Positions 8,165 through 16,105 of a stretch of DNA of 33,614 bases are shown here, one piece after another. The notes under the pieces are model-generated. The model searched no databases, was not told the DNA's origin, and was given only the letters and a program-made list of their open reading frames with translations. The stretch covers positions 1 to 33,614 of the forward strand of contig NZ_JAODMP010000092.1 of NCBI RefSeq assembly GCF_025464835.1. The letters are read 5' to 3'. The translations under genes were made by a program, and so were the position numbers. This DNA is from Mycetocola sp. (lineage in GTDB: Bacteria; Actinomycetota; Actinomycetes; Actinomycetales; Microbacteriaceae). Within the stretch, counting starts at the first letter, position 1. Every line of letters starts with the position of its first letter.

Positions 8165-8233
8165 AATCGATTTCTCGGGAATGCTTGACAACCACTGTGC
8201 AATCGATTTCACTGTGAACTGTTAACAGTTTAC
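8165..8233 (+). promoter_or_regulatory. gntR promoter region with palindromic operator
   Basis: A consensus -35 TTGACA lies at 8185-8190. Downstream, GTGAACTGTTAACAGTTTAC (8214-8233) is a near-perfect 20-bp palindrome with a perfect 14-bp core, AACTGTTAACAGTT (8217-8230), placed at or just after the expected -10/+1. The decamer AATCGATTTC occurs twice, at 8165-8174 and 8201-8210, bracketing the -35. FCD-type GntR proteins bind short palindromes and commonly repress their own operon, so this is the likely autoregulatory operator; the repeated decamer could serve a second factor. The -10 hexamer itself is poor. Confidence 0.7.
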
Positions 8234-8246
8234 GGAGTGGAACAAC

Positions 8247-8939
8247 GTGGTTTCAGACATCGTCCCCGTACGGGCGGAAGCGCTCGGCACCCTCGTCGCG
8301 AAGCGGCTGCGTGACCGCATCGTTCGCGGCGAGTACCCAGCGGAAACTCACCTGGCCGAAGACACGCTCGCCGAGCAGTTCGGCGTGAGCCGGGGACCGG
8401 TCCGCGATGCCCTGCGGCGTCTCGAAGCCGAGGGGCTCGTAGAATCTCGCCGCCGTAAAATCTTCACGCTCGGGCTTACCGCCGAGGACATCAGCGACCA
8501 CTACGCCCTCAGGGAGGCCGTCGAGACCCTCGCCGTCCGCCTGGCCATCGAACGCGCCACGCCCGAAGACTGGGCACGGGGCCGAACGCTCGTCGACCGG
8601 ATGCTCGCTGCCGCCCGGGTAGGCGACCACGATGCCTTCGCCAACGCGGACACAGCGTTCCACGCCCACACCTTCGAACTCGCCCGTCATCGGCGCCTGC
8701 AGGCAGTCTGGAATCAGTCAGAACCGATTCTGACAGCGCTCCTCGAGTTCACTGTCCAGGTCGACACCGACCTGGACGCGTCCGCCGATGACCACGCCAC
8801 ATTGTTCGACCTGATGTCCTCTGGCGAGGTCGAGGGTGCTGTCGCCGAGGCCACCGCCCACATCAAGCGTTCGTGCGAGCGGATGGTCTCGTCCTATCGC
8901 CTCACCGTCGACCGGCAGCAGGAATCCGCTGCCGGCTAA
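8247..8939 (+). CDS. GntR-family transcriptional regulator, FadR/FCD subfamily
   Basis: A 230-residue regulator. The N-terminal winged helix-turn-helix (about residues 12-75) shows the usual LRDRIVRGEYPAETHLAEDTLAEQFGVSRGPVR pattern, written here only as a description of its order. The C-terminal all-helical FCD ligand domain (about 85-220) carries candidate metal/ligand residues in DTAFHAHTF, the aspartate and histidine of DDHATLFDLM, and the histidine of TAHIKRS. FCD regulators sense organic acids. The gene starts at GTG 8247 with GGAG at 8234-8237 and lies 42 nt upstream of tctC on the same strand, so it most likely controls the following transporter and lyase genes through the palindrome at 8214-8233. 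The ligand is probably the transported acid or its breakdown product (inference). Confidence 0.92.
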   Translation: MVSDIVPVRAEALGTLVAKRLRDRIVRGEYPAETHLAEDTLAEQFGVSRGPVRDALRRLEAEGLVESRRRKIFTLGLTAEDISDHYALREAVETLAVRLAIERATPEDWARGRTLVDRMLAAARVGDHDAFANADTAFHAHTFELARHRRLQAVWNQSEPILTALLEFTVQVDTDLDASADDHATLFDLMSSGEVEGAVAEATAHIKRSCERMVSSYRLTVDRQQESAAG

Positions 8940-8943
8940 CTCA

Positions 8944-8962
8944 CGGCAGCGCCACGCTGCCG
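8944..8962 (+). promoter_or_regulatory. Intercistronic hairpin between gntR and tctC
   Basis: CGGCAGCG (8944-8951) and CGCTGCCG (8955-8962) form a perfect 8-bp stem with a 3-nt loop just after the gntR stop. No T-run follows. It may partly stop transcription or protect the downstream mRNA, so that the transporter genes are made at a different level from the regulator. Confidence 0.45.
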
Positions 8963-8981
8963 CTTCATTGAAAGGTAAAAC

Positions 8982-9992
8982 GTGTCACACCAACTAGTTC
9001 GCAACACCGCCGTTCGACGCACGTTGGCCATCGCAGTCAGCGCCGGCCTCGCCGTCGCCGGCCTGTCGGCCTGCTCGTCTCCCGCTGAGTCGCCCGCGGA
9101 GTCGCCCGGCTCCTCGAGCGCGGCCGAAGAGACCAGCTTTCCGGAGAAGGACATCAACTTCATTGTTCAGGCAGCCGCTGGCGGGGGTTCAGACCTGTCA
9201 TCGCGTGCGCTCGCCGCTCAACTCGAGGAGATCCTCGACGTGAGTATCGTCGTGGAGAACCGCCCGGGAGCATCCGGATCGACGGCGATGCAGTACGTCG
9301 CCGGAGCCGAACCGGACGGGTACACGATCGGTTTCGTTCCGGTCGAGATCGCCATGCTCGAGCACCTTGGTTTCGACGTGAAGCCGGACAACTACGACTT
9401 CCTCGGCCAGATCATGTTCAGCCCCGGTGTCATCGCCGTCCCGGCAGACAGCCCGTATGAGACCCTCGAAGATCTCGTCGATGCGTCCAAGGACAAAGCG
9501 ATCACCGTTTCCAACTCTGGCGCCGGGTCGGTGTGGGAGGCTGCGACGCTCGCCCTCGCCGACGAAGCCGGAGCAGACCTGACCCCCGTGCCGTTCGACG
9601 GCGGGGCACCTGCGGTCGCCGCCGCGCTGGGCTCCCAGGTGGACGCCGTCGTCGCCGGAGCGGGAGAAACCGCCCAGGCCCACGCCGACGGGACACTCCG
9701 AGTCCTGGCTCTGTTCAACGATGAGGAACACGCCATGCTCGAAGGGGTACCGACCGCGGAGTCCGAAGGCTATGACGTCCTCTTCGGCGGCTGGGGAGGC
9801 GTGTACGCTCCGGCCGGACTCCCGGACGATGTGAAGAAGGTCCTCACCGACGCCATCGAAGAAGGTGCTCAGTCCGACGGTTTCGCCGACACCATCACGC
9901 CGAGCGGTGCGCTCACCGTCTACAAGTCGCCGGAGGAGTTCACCGAGTTCGTCAACTCCGAATCCGAGCGCTTCAGCACCCTTCTCCCGTAG
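8982..9992 (+). CDS. tctC: Tripartite tricarboxylate transporter substrate-binding lipoprotein (TctC family)
   Basis: A 336-residue extracytoplasmic solute receptor of the TTT system, capturing a carboxylate for the TctAB membrane part. The N-terminus is a lipoprotein signal: positive MSHQLVRNTAVRR, a hydrophobic core, and a lipobox LSAC with Cys31 as the lipidation site. A Ser/Pro/Glu-rich linker to about residue 50 follows. The mature domain has the TctC/Bug pattern: INFIVQAAAGGGSDLSSRAL, VENRPGASGSTAM, and a TIGFVPVEI segment. The start is GTG 8982 after GAAAGG (8970-8975). It is followed 12 nt later by tctB. Bug-type receptors bind citrate, tartrate, glutarate, sugar acids or nicotinate, so the ligand remains open. 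Confidence 0.9.
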   Translation: MSHQLVRNTAVRRTLAIAVSAGLAVAGLSACSSPAESPAESPGSSSAAEETSFPEKDINFIVQAAAGGGSDLSSRALAAQLEEILDVSIVVENRPGASGSTAMQYVAGAEPDGYTIGFVPVEIAMLEHLGFDVKPDNYDFLGQIMFSPGVIAVPADSPYETLEDLVDASKDKAITVSNSGAGSVWEAATLALADEAGADLTPVPFDGGAPAVAAALGSQVDAVVAGAGETAQAHADGTLRVLALFNDEEHAMLEGVPTAESEGYDVLFGGWGGVYAPAGLPDDVKKVLTDAIEEGAQSDGFADTITPSGALTVYKSPEEFTEFVNSESERFSTLLP

Positions 9993-10004
9993 GCGGACCC
10001 GCAC

Positions 10005-10553
10005 ATGTCATCTCGCCGTCGAGCGAAGGCCACCCCGACCGTCATTCCGGCGGCCGGGGTGGCCGGCACGCCTTCTCCAGCGGATGTGGCACCCGAGCTC
10101 GCCGCCCAGCCGTCGCGCCGCCTCGAAATCGTCACCGCAGCCATCGCGCTCGGGGCGAGCGTCGCGGGGTTCGCGCTCGCGCTGGCCATCGAACTCCGCA
10201 CCGAAACCGGGGGAGTGGACCCGCGATTCTGGCCTACGCTGCTCTCGCTGCTCGCCGGAGCTCTCTCCGTGGCGCTGTTGCTGATCGCCGTGCTGCGCCC
10301 GCCTTTCGACCGCTCCGATCTCGAGGCCGCCAACCGTCAGGGCGCGATTCGGCTGGTTGTCGCCCTCGTGGTTGCCATCCTCTACGTGGTTCTTTGGCAA
10401 CTGGCCGGGTACCTCGTCGCCACAGCGCTGTTCCTCGCGGCACTGCTGTGGGTCTTCGGTGGTCGCAGTTGGAAGACGTTGATCATCTTTCCTGTTCTCA
10501 CCACTGCCTTCACGTACGTGCTCTTTCACACACTGCTCAAGGTGCCCCTATGA
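10005..10553 (+). CDS. tctB: TctB-family small membrane subunit of TTT transporter
   Basis: A 182-residue membrane protein with a polar N-terminus of about 40 residues and four hydrophobic segments, beginning VTAAIALGASVAGF, FWPTLLSLLAGALS, IRLVVALVVAILYVV and LIIFPVLTTAFTYV. The third is long and may form two passes or a hairpin. The order tctC-tctB-tctA and the DPRFWPTLLS motif, typical of TctB, fix the identity. It works as the small integral subunit with TctA in secondary carboxylate import. Its stop overlaps the tctA start in an ATGA. Confidence 0.85.
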   Translation: MSSRRRAKATPTVIPAAGVAGTPSPADVAPELAAQPSRRLEIVTAAIALGASVAGFALALAIELRTETGGVDPRFWPTLLSLLAGALSVALLLIAVLRPPFDRSDLEAANRQGAIRLVVALVVAILYVVLWQLAGYLVATALFLAALLWVFGGRSWKTLIIFPVLTTAFTYVLFHTLLKVPL

Positions 10554-12088
10554 ATCCCATCGTCTCCGGCCTTGAGGCGCTTATCGACCCCACGGTCCTC
10601 GTTTGCCTCCTCCTCGGCCTCGTCCTGGGAATGCTCGTGGGAGCGTTCCCCGGCATAACCGCAACCATGGCGGTGGCGCTCGCCAGTGGGTTCACCCTCA
10701 CGCTGGAACCCGTCCAGGGCCTCGCCGTGCTGCTGACCATCTACGTCGCCGCGAACTTCGGCGACCGGGTGCCATCAATCCTCGTCAACACGCCAGGAAC
10801 TCCAGCGTCGATCGCGACCACGCTCGACGGTTACCCGATGGCGAAACAGGGCAGGGCAGGACTTGCCCTGGTCATATCTGCCCTTGTGTCGGCGATCGGT
10901 ATCTTCGCGAGCATGATCCTCTTCGCCGCTGCGGCGATCCCCATCGCCCGCCTGGCGCTCGAGTTCGGGCCATCCGAGATGTTTGCGCTCGTGCTGTTCG
11001 GTCTCACGGTGATGATCAGCATTTCGTCGAAATCGATGATCAAGGGAGTCCTCGCCGGTGTGGCCGGCCTGGCTCTCGCCACGGTCGGCCGCGATCCGAT
11101 CACCGGTGACCAGAGATTCACCTTCGGCATCAACGACCTGTCCAGTGGCGTCGACTTCATTGCCGTCATCATCGGTGTGTTCGGCATCGCCGAACTCTTC
11201 GACCAATTGCTTACGCACCACGCCTCCAAAGTTCGGCCGATCTCGTCACTCGGCCGCTGGTGGCCGAACAAGGCTGAGTACCGCCAGATGGGCAAGCCGC
11301 TCGCGGTCGGCAGCGTCGTCGGCATGATCGTCGGTGTCGTGCCCGCGGCCGGTGGCGACATCGCCGGCCTGATCGGCTGGGATCGCGCCAGGCGCGTATC
11401 CCAGCGACCGGAGGAGTTCGGTAAGGGCTCGATCGAAGGTCTCACGGCGTCGGACACCGCGTCGAGCGCCACCCTCGGCGGTTCTCTCACCACAACTATG
11501 GCCCTCGGCATCCCGGGTGATTCGGTGATGGCCGTCATGATCGGCTCGATGATCATCTGGGGCATTCAGCCCGGACCGTCGCTGTTCACCAACCGCCCCG
11601 ACCTCGTCGTGAGCATCACGGCGATCATGCTGATCGCCACGATCCTGTCCCTGGCCATCAGTCTCGTCCGGATGCGCGGCATGGTCAAACTGCTCGACGT
11701 GCCGGTGCACTACCTGTGGGCGACGATCCTGATGTTCTGCATCGTCGGCACGTACGCGACAACCAACAACATCTTCACCGTGGTCATCATGCTGATCGCC
11801 GGTATCGTCGGGCTCATAATGAAGCGGACCGGCTTCCCGGTTGGCCCGCTCGTGCTCGGCCTGCTGCTCGGACCGCTCGCCGAATCGAATCTGCGCCGGG
11901 CGCTCCTCATCGAAGGCCCCATCGGGCTGGTCAGTCACCCGATCTCCGCCGCACTCATCGCCCTGGCGCTGTTCGCAATCATCGCCCCGATCGTCGGCAG
12001 GGTCAGGCAGAAGCGCACAGCGACAGCTGCTGCGCGCACCGAGGCCGGGAACGCCCTCGTGAAATCATCGAAAGGACCACACGCATGA
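10550..12088 (+). CDS. tctA: TctA-family large permease subunit of TTT transporter
   Basis: A 512-residue polytopic permease and the main transport channel of the TTT system. The TctA signature region is clear: GMLVGAFPGITATMAVAL near the N-terminus, NFGDRVPSILVNTPGTPASI, and a second inverted-repeat-like copy, VVPAAGGDIAGLIGWDRAR then TTTMALGIPGDSVMAVMIG. Ten or more hydrophobic helices are visible. The start is the ATG at 10550, which shares bases with the tctB stop; this agrees with the family N-terminus, and the longer upstream open frame belongs to tctB DNA. It ends in an ATGA overlap with the DHDPS-family gene, so transport and catabolism are translationally coupled. Confidence 0.92.
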   Translation: MNPIVSGLEALIDPTVLVCLLLGLVLGMLVGAFPGITATMAVALASGFTLTLEPVQGLAVLLTIYVAANFGDRVPSILVNTPGTPASIATTLDGYPMAKQGRAGLALVISALVSAIGIFASMILFAAAAIPIARLALEFGPSEMFALVLFGLTVMISISSKSMIKGVLAGVAGLALATVGRDPITGDQRFTFGINDLSSGVDFIAVIIGVFGIAELFDQLLTHHASKVRPISSLGRWWPNKAEYRQMGKPLAVGSVVGMIVGVVPAAGGDIAGLIGWDRARRVSQRPEEFGKGSIEGLTASDTASSATLGGSLTTTMALGIPGDSVMAVMIGSMIIWGIQPGPSLFTNRPDLVVSITAIMLIATILSLAISLVRMRGMVKLLDVPVHYLWATILMFCIVGTYATTNNIFTVVIMLIAGIVGLIMKRTGFPVGPLVLGLLLGPLAESNLRRALLIEGPIGLVSHPISAALIALALFAIIAPIVGRVRQKRTATAAARTEAGNALVKSSKGPHA

Positions 12089-12975
12089 GCAACACCATCC
12101 GGCGGGACATCCTCACCGCCGTTCCCGTCTCATTCACGGCCGAGGGAGAGGTCGACTTCGGCGGCTCCCGCGAGATCCTGGAGTTCGTCCGCGACTCCGG
12201 CGTCGATGGCGCATTCGTGCTCGGCACGACCGGCGAATTCGCCTCCCTCTCCCGAGAAGAGAGGGACGGCCTCACCAGGCTCAGTCTTGCCGTGCTGTCG
12301 GACCTCCCGGTCGTCGTTCATGTCGGGGCACCGAGCCTATTCGAGGTGCGAAACCTGATCGCGGATGCCGTCAGGTCCGGCGCGACGACGATCGCTGTTC
12401 TCACCCCGTACTACCTGCCGGCGAGTGAGGCCGCGGTGATGCGGTTCTACGAAGCGGTCGCCGAAGCCAGTTCCGGTCTGCGCGTCTTCGTCTATCTCTT
12501 CGAGGCGCGCACCGGCATCCGGGTATCACCCGACATGCTCGGGAGAATCGCGCAGCTGCCGAACATCGTCGGCGCCAAGCTCAGCGGTGAAAGCCTGGAG
12601 TCGGTGAGCGCGTACCGTGCGGCCGTGCCGGAGAGCTTCGAGCTTTTCACCGGCGCAGACCGTGACCTTGCGAGTGCGGCGGACCATGGCGCGCAAGGGG
12701 TGGTGTCAGGCATCGCCTCGGTCTTCCCGCGCCCGTTCCTCGATCTCGTCGCTGCTCTGGAGAGCGGAGACCGATCGCGAATCGAGAAGACACAATCCGC
12801 CGTGAATGACGTCGTTGACACGGTGATCGGTGACCCGGCACGCATGAAGGCCGGACTGCGACTGCAGGGAGTGAATGCGGGATTCAGCCGGATGGCCCTC
12901 GACGAACCGGATGAGGACATCGCCGCGGAACTGGCCCGCGCGGTCCGCACATACGCGGGCGCTCCAGCCGCCTGA
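12085..12975 (+). CDS. DHDPS/N-acetylneuraminate lyase family enzyme
   Basis: A 296-residue TIM-barrel class I aldolase or dehydratase. Family landmarks are LGTTGEFASLS at 46-56, the LTPYYLP tyrosines 109-110, catalytic Tyr137, and Schiff-base Lys165 in IVGAKLSG; GAQGVVSGIASVFP follows. The Y-x-x-P-x-x-T motif reads Y-L-F-E-A-R-T, with Glu replacing Pro. True DapA is unlikely, because the gene sits in a regulated transporter operon and departs from the DapA motifs. More likely it is a sugar-acid or keto-acid lyase/dehydratase such as KDG aldolase, 5-keto-4-deoxyglucarate dehydratase or a 4-hydroxy-2-oxoacid aldolase, acting on the imported compound. The start is the ATG at 12085 in an ATGA overlap with tctA. 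It is the last gene of the operon. Confidence 0.85.
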   Translation: MSNTIRRDILTAVPVSFTAEGEVDFGGSREILEFVRDSGVDGAFVLGTTGEFASLSREERDGLTRLSLAVLSDLPVVVHVGAPSLFEVRNLIADAVRSGATTIAVLTPYYLPASEAAVMRFYEAVAEASSGLRVFVYLFEARTGIRVSPDMLGRIAQLPNIVGAKLSGESLESVSAYRAAVPESFELFTGADRDLASAADHGAQGVVSGIASVFPRPFLDLVAALESGDRSRIEKTQSAVNDVVDTVIGDPARMKAGLRLQGVNAGFSRMALDEPDEDIAAELARAVRTYAGAPAA

Positions 12976-12992
12976 AATCCGGCCCTTAACAA

Positions 12993-13043
12993 ACTCATCG
13001 CCCTGTGCCGCGGCAGTGCCGGCTGGTCGACGGGGCGATGAGT
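12993..13043. terminator. Candidate bidirectional terminator stem after the TTT operon
   Basis: ACTCATCGCCC (12993-13003) and GGGCGATGAGT (13033-13043) pair perfectly over 11 bp around a 29-nt GC-rich loop that can fold further. It sits between the convergent lyase gene and the membrane-protein gene. The plus side lacks a T-run; the minus side continues TTTGTTAAGG, so it may work better in that direction. Confidence 0.5.
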
Positions 13044-13095
13044 GGTTCCGATCCAGCATGCATCGAAACCGACCTGAGCGCAAGGTTTTTCTCCG

Positions 13096-14166
13096 TCAGC
13101 CCCACAGGCGGAGGGCGTGGAAAGCCGTGACGCCGCCGATTACGATCAGCGACATGACGAGGGCGCCCGGTGCGAGTCCCCGGTGAATCCGGCGGCCCTG
13201 CGGCGCCACGACGTTGAGACGCGGATCGGGCACCCGCTCGTCCGCGTAGCGTTCCGTCTGGCTGAGCGTCTTCGACCCGACGGTGTCGACGATCCGCTCG
13301 AGTCGCTGCCACACGGCCGGCTGCAGCAGGTCGAACGGTTCAGTCGAGTAGACGAACATCCAGTCGTCGACGATCTCGACGTCGAACGCGGATGATTCGT
13401 CGATCAGAAGCGCCATGAGGTCGGGCGTGAACACGTACAGCGCGTCGCGCCCGTACTCAGGAGGGCAGTAGAGCGTGAAGTAGCGATCGAAATCGCCTTC
13501 GAGCGAGAGCACGGAGCCCTTGCCGAACCGGCGCGGCAGGTTGGAGCCGAACAGCAGGTTGTTGCTCGTCGCATCGAGCACCATGTGCGGCAGCCGGCGA
13601 TCGAGTTTCAGCGCCAGATAACCCCAGCGGTGAACAGTGCTGCTCCTGTCCCGTCTTACGGTGTAGCGGTAGTTGGCGACGTCGAGGGCACGACCGGACA
13701 GGGCGCGGACCGAATCGTATGACCGTCGGTCAGTGCCGATGTCGAAGATCATGCCCGGGTAAGGAGGAGCGGGGACGTGCCCGCCATAGGAACAGTCTCG
13801 CGCTGCGGCGAGTTCGCGGAGCCGCAGGCGCTTCTCCCACGTTGCGGCGCTTCCCGTCCATGCGCGCCACCCGGTCACTGCAGCCGCGGTGACGAGTGCC
13901 AGCAGTGCGACCGGGGTAAGAATCGCAACGACCGTGCCGAGGTCATGGGGCAGCAGCAACCCCATGAATGACACCACTGTCGACATGATGACGAGGAAGA
14001 ACGCGCCGATCAGGACGAGAACGATCATCTGCAGGGCGGAGACCGGTGGGCGCGCCGTTGTGATCCAGCCCGACGTTCGCGCCCACCGGCGGAACGCCTT
14101 CACCTCTCCAGCGGCCACAGCTCGGGTGAGGGCGGAGTAGTCTCTGTCTGGCACTCGCCCGAGCAT
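13096..14166 (-). CDS. Membrane protein of unknown function with a large soluble domain
   Basis: I do not recognise the family by name. The 356-residue product has a charged N-terminus of about 45 residues, two adjacent hydrophobic helices at about 46-68 and 76-99, a soluble region of about 225 residues (100-330) with aromatic-rich motifs such as YGGHVPAPPYPGMIF, HRWGYLALKLDRRLPHMVLD and YCPPEYGRDALYVFTPDLMALL, and one C-terminal helix at about 334-352. The topology suggests the soluble part is held on one face by helices at both ends. The ATG at 14166 has no clear ribosome site; a GTG four codons on is possible. It is convergent with the TTT operon and divergent from the FKBP gene. Confidence 0.7.
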   Translation of the reverse strand: MLGRVPDRDYSALTRAVAAGEVKAFRRWARTSGWITTARPPVSALQMIVLVLIGAFFLVIMSTVVSFMGLLLPHDLGTVVAILTPVALLALVTAAAVTGWRAWTGSAATWEKRLRLRELAAARDCSYGGHVPAPPYPGMIFDIGTDRRSYDSVRALSGRALDVANYRYTVRRDRSSTVHRWGYLALKLDRRLPHMVLDATSNNLLFGSNLPRRFGKGSVLSLEGDFDRYFTLYCPPEYGRDALYVFTPDLMALLIDESSAFDVEIVDDWMFVYSTEPFDLLQPAVWQRLERIVDTVGSKTLSQTERYADERVPDPRLNVVAPQGRRIHRGLAPGALVMSLIVIGGVTAFHALRLWG

Positions 14167-14215
14167 ATCGTCGGCTCGCTTTGACGCGTGGACGGCGAAG
14201 CGGTTGGATGGTCAC

Positions 14216-14590
14216 ATGACCGAATCGCAGAACACCAAGCCCGAAATCGACGCCCCGGAGGGCCCAGCCCCCACCGAACTGGAGGTCGTCGACCTCATCG
14301 TCGGCGACGGCGACGAGGCTCAGGCCTCCTCCACCGTCAACGTGCACTACCTCGGCGTCTCGTACGACTCCGGCGATGAGTTCGACTCATCCTGGAGCCG
14401 CGGCGAGTCGATCAACTTCCCGCTTCGTAACCTCATCGCCGGCTGGCAGGAAGGCATCCCCGGCATGAAAGTCGGCGGTCGCCGCAAGCTGACCGTTCCG
14501 CCGAGCCTGGCCTACGGTGCCGCCGGTGGCAACCACCCGCTGTCTGGCCAGACCCTCATCTTCGTCATCGACCTCCTCGGTGTGAAGTAG
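14216..14590 (+). CDS. FKBP-type peptidyl-prolyl cis-trans isomerase
   Basis: A 124-residue cytoplasmic prolyl isomerase. The single FKBP domain occupies about 22-124 and keeps the pocket residues: HYLG at 44-47, FDSS at 56-59, the LIAGWQEGIPGMKVGGRRKL segment with its central Trp77, LAYGAAG with Tyr100, and the closing LIFVIDLLGVK. The first ~20 residues are acidic and Pro-rich, with no signal peptide. ATG 14216 is chosen; in-frame upstream starts add only a few residues. The stop is 3 nt before the TTG of apt, so the two are transcribed together. It may bind FK506 as the family does (not testable here). Confidence 0.92.
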   Translation: MTESQNTKPEIDAPEGPAPTELEVVDLIVGDGDEAQASSTVNVHYLGVSYDSGDEFDSSWSRGESINFPLRNLIAGWQEGIPGMKVGGRRKLTVPPSLAYGAAGGNHPLSGQTLIFVIDLLGVK

Positions 14591-14593
14591 CGC

Positions 14594-15121
14594 TTGAACG
14601 TCTCAGACCTCGTTCTCGAACGAAGCGACACGATCCCGGACTTTCCGAAGCCCGGGATCGTGTTTCGTGACCTGACACCCGTCTTCGCCGACGCGGATGC
14701 CTTCACCGCCGTGATCGACGACCTCGCGGCACGGTTCGCCGGTCGCTTCGATGCTGTCGCCGGTGTCGAAGCCAGAGGGTTCCTCCTGGCTGCAGCGCTC
14801 GCTTATGCCGCGCATGTTCCGCTCGTGCCGGTGCGGAAAGGCGGCAAGCTGCCCGGGCACGTCTTCAGCGAGGACTACGCCCTCGAGTACGGCACCGCCA
14901 CCCTCGAGATCAGACCAGGGCAGCTCCCGGCCGGTTCACGCGTGCTGATCCTCGACGACGTGCTTGCGACAGGGGGCAGTTGCAGTGCCGCCGCACGGCT
15001 CGTGGAACGCGCAGGATACGCCGTCGCCGGGCTCGGTCTCGTCCTCGAGTTGCAAGGGCTCGGGGGGCGGCAAAGGCTCTCCGCGTACGACCTCTACGCC
15101 ATCGTCACCGAACCTGCCTGA
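14594..15121 (+). CDS. apt: Adenine phosphoribosyltransferase
   Basis: Purine salvage enzyme that joins adenine to PRPP to give AMP and pyrophosphate in the cytoplasm. The 175-residue product matches remembered E. coli Apt in order: IPDFPKPGIVFRDLTP near the N-terminus, GVEARGFLLA at 57-66, PVRKGGKLPG at 79-88, SEDYALEYGT, and the PRPP-binding loop DDVLATGGS at 121-129. The start is TTG 14594, since no other start codon lies before the conserved IPDFPKPGI block; initiation is probably coupled to the FKBP stop 3 nt upstream. The C-terminus is about 8 residues shorter than the E. coli enzyme. Downstream the DNA is decayed. Confidence 0.93.
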   Translation: MNVSDLVLERSDTIPDFPKPGIVFRDLTPVFADADAFTAVIDDLAARFAGRFDAVAGVEARGFLLAAALAYAAHVPLVPVRKGGKLPGHVFSEDYALEYGTATLEIRPGQLPAGSRVLILDDVLATGGSCSAAARLVERAGYAVAGLGLVLELQGLGGRQRLSAYDLYAIVTEPA

Positions 15122-15249
15122 TGGCGCTGGCGGCTGTGCTTCACGGCATCCGTTCGTCGTGCGTGAACCGACCTGAGTTCTGGTTCCGAATCGAAACGCG
15201 CACGACAAACGCGTCAGCGTCGGCTCGCCCAGCTCACGATGTAGAGCAC

Positions 15250-15473
15250 TGATGGCGAGCTCATAGAGCACGGAGCCGACGAGTGCGCCGACGGCGAGGA
15301 AAAAGGTTGTAGCAGCCGTGGTTGTATGCGAACACCCCGGTGATCTCCGCGTCCTCAGCGCTCTCCAGCCCGAGGCGCTTCGAGACCGCCGGCCGGCTCC
15401 ACACCAGTGACTCACAGTAGAAGATCAGCACGTGGACCGCGGCGGACAGCGTCGCAGTGATCGTGTCCGCGGT
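15250..15473 (-). pseudogene. Broken DUF1304-family membrane protein gene
   Basis: On the minus strand a DUF1304-type sequence runs from about 15473 to 15300 (AAVHVLIFYCES, LVWSRPAVSKRLGL, ITGVFAYNHGCYNLF) and then continues in another frame from 15304 to about 15250 (FFLAVGALVGSVLYELA). The frame change falls in five A residues at 15300-15304 (five T on the coding strand); removing one T restores NLFLAVGALVG. The gene is also damaged at both ends: no start codon precedes the match, which abuts the truncated methionine-gamma-lyase remnant, and the usual last two helices are absent. DUF1304 proteins are small four-helix membrane proteins of unknown role. The homology is from memory of the family; the frame break is read directly. 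Confidence 0.7.
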
Positions 15474-16014
15474 GGAGAAGATACGCGGCGAACGGATGCA
15501 GCAGCCCACCGGTGAGGGCGCCGCACCTGGCGCAGCCGTTCGAGCCAGTCCTCCGGTCCCGCTATCACGCCGCCCATGACGACACCACGGCCGCCGAGAT
15601 ACTTGGTCGCACTGTGCATGACGAGCGTCGCACCGTGCCGGATCGGCGGCTGGAGCACGGGGGAGGCGAAGGTGTTGTCGACGAGGACGGGTACCGGGCC
15701 TGGTCTCGATGGCGGCGATGTCCAGCAGCTCACGAGTGGGATTGGCCGGCGACTCGAGCACATGGTCGGTTCCGCCGTCCAGCGGGCGGCGACGACGTGT
15801 CCGGTTCCGGCACGAACGGCGGCCATGAGGACGGCGGAGAGCGCAGCCATCCCTGTGCTGACTGGTACGAGAACCTCGCGACGGGGCATCCGCTGGTCGA
15901 CGGATCATCGATCGGGGGTACGTGGGTGCCCTCGTCACGGAGAGCATCCATTCCGCCGCGGACCGCAAGCGTTCCGAGCCGTGCATCGTCCTTGAGCATG
16001 CGGAATCTCAGCAT
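15466..16014 (-). pseudogene. Methionine gamma-lyase/cystathionine gamma-synthase family remnant (PLP enzyme)
   Basis: Fragments of one Cys/Met-metabolism PLP enzyme lie in order in three minus-strand frames. From ATG 16014: ARLGTLAVRGGMDALRDEG and THVPPIDDPST (to about 15890). Then in a second frame STGMAALSAVLMAAVRAGTG and HVVAAR (about 15880-15790). In a third, GGTDHVLESPANPTREL and LLDIAAIETRPG (15782-15692). Back in the second, VPVLVDNTFASPVLQPPIRH, MHSATKYLGG with the PLP lysine near 15604, and VVMGGVIAGPEDWLERLRQV (to about 15523). Finally GALTGGLLHPFAAYLLHRG (about 15522-15466). About 50 residues are missing before STGMAAL, about 30 between GGTDHVL and ESPANPT, and the whole C-terminal domain is lost. 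The gene cannot make an active enzyme. It is divergent from an intact Lrp-type gene, the common arrangement for such lyases. Confidence 0.85.
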
Positions 16015-16105
16015 TTTCTTCAATCGCCCGCACGAGCAGTAACAGGTACTCTGGGCATACGGCGTTCTCGCCGCAGATGATGCGTAGGCGCGAGGGAAAG
16101 CAGCG

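Noticed and set aside
11716-12084. N-terminal extension of the DHDPS-family frame
   Set aside because: It is an alternate frame of tctA; the family N-terminus begins at the ATG at 12085.
15512-16042. Plus-strand open frames across the pseudogene region
   Set aside because: They are antisense to recognisable minus-strand enzyme fragments and show no family motif.
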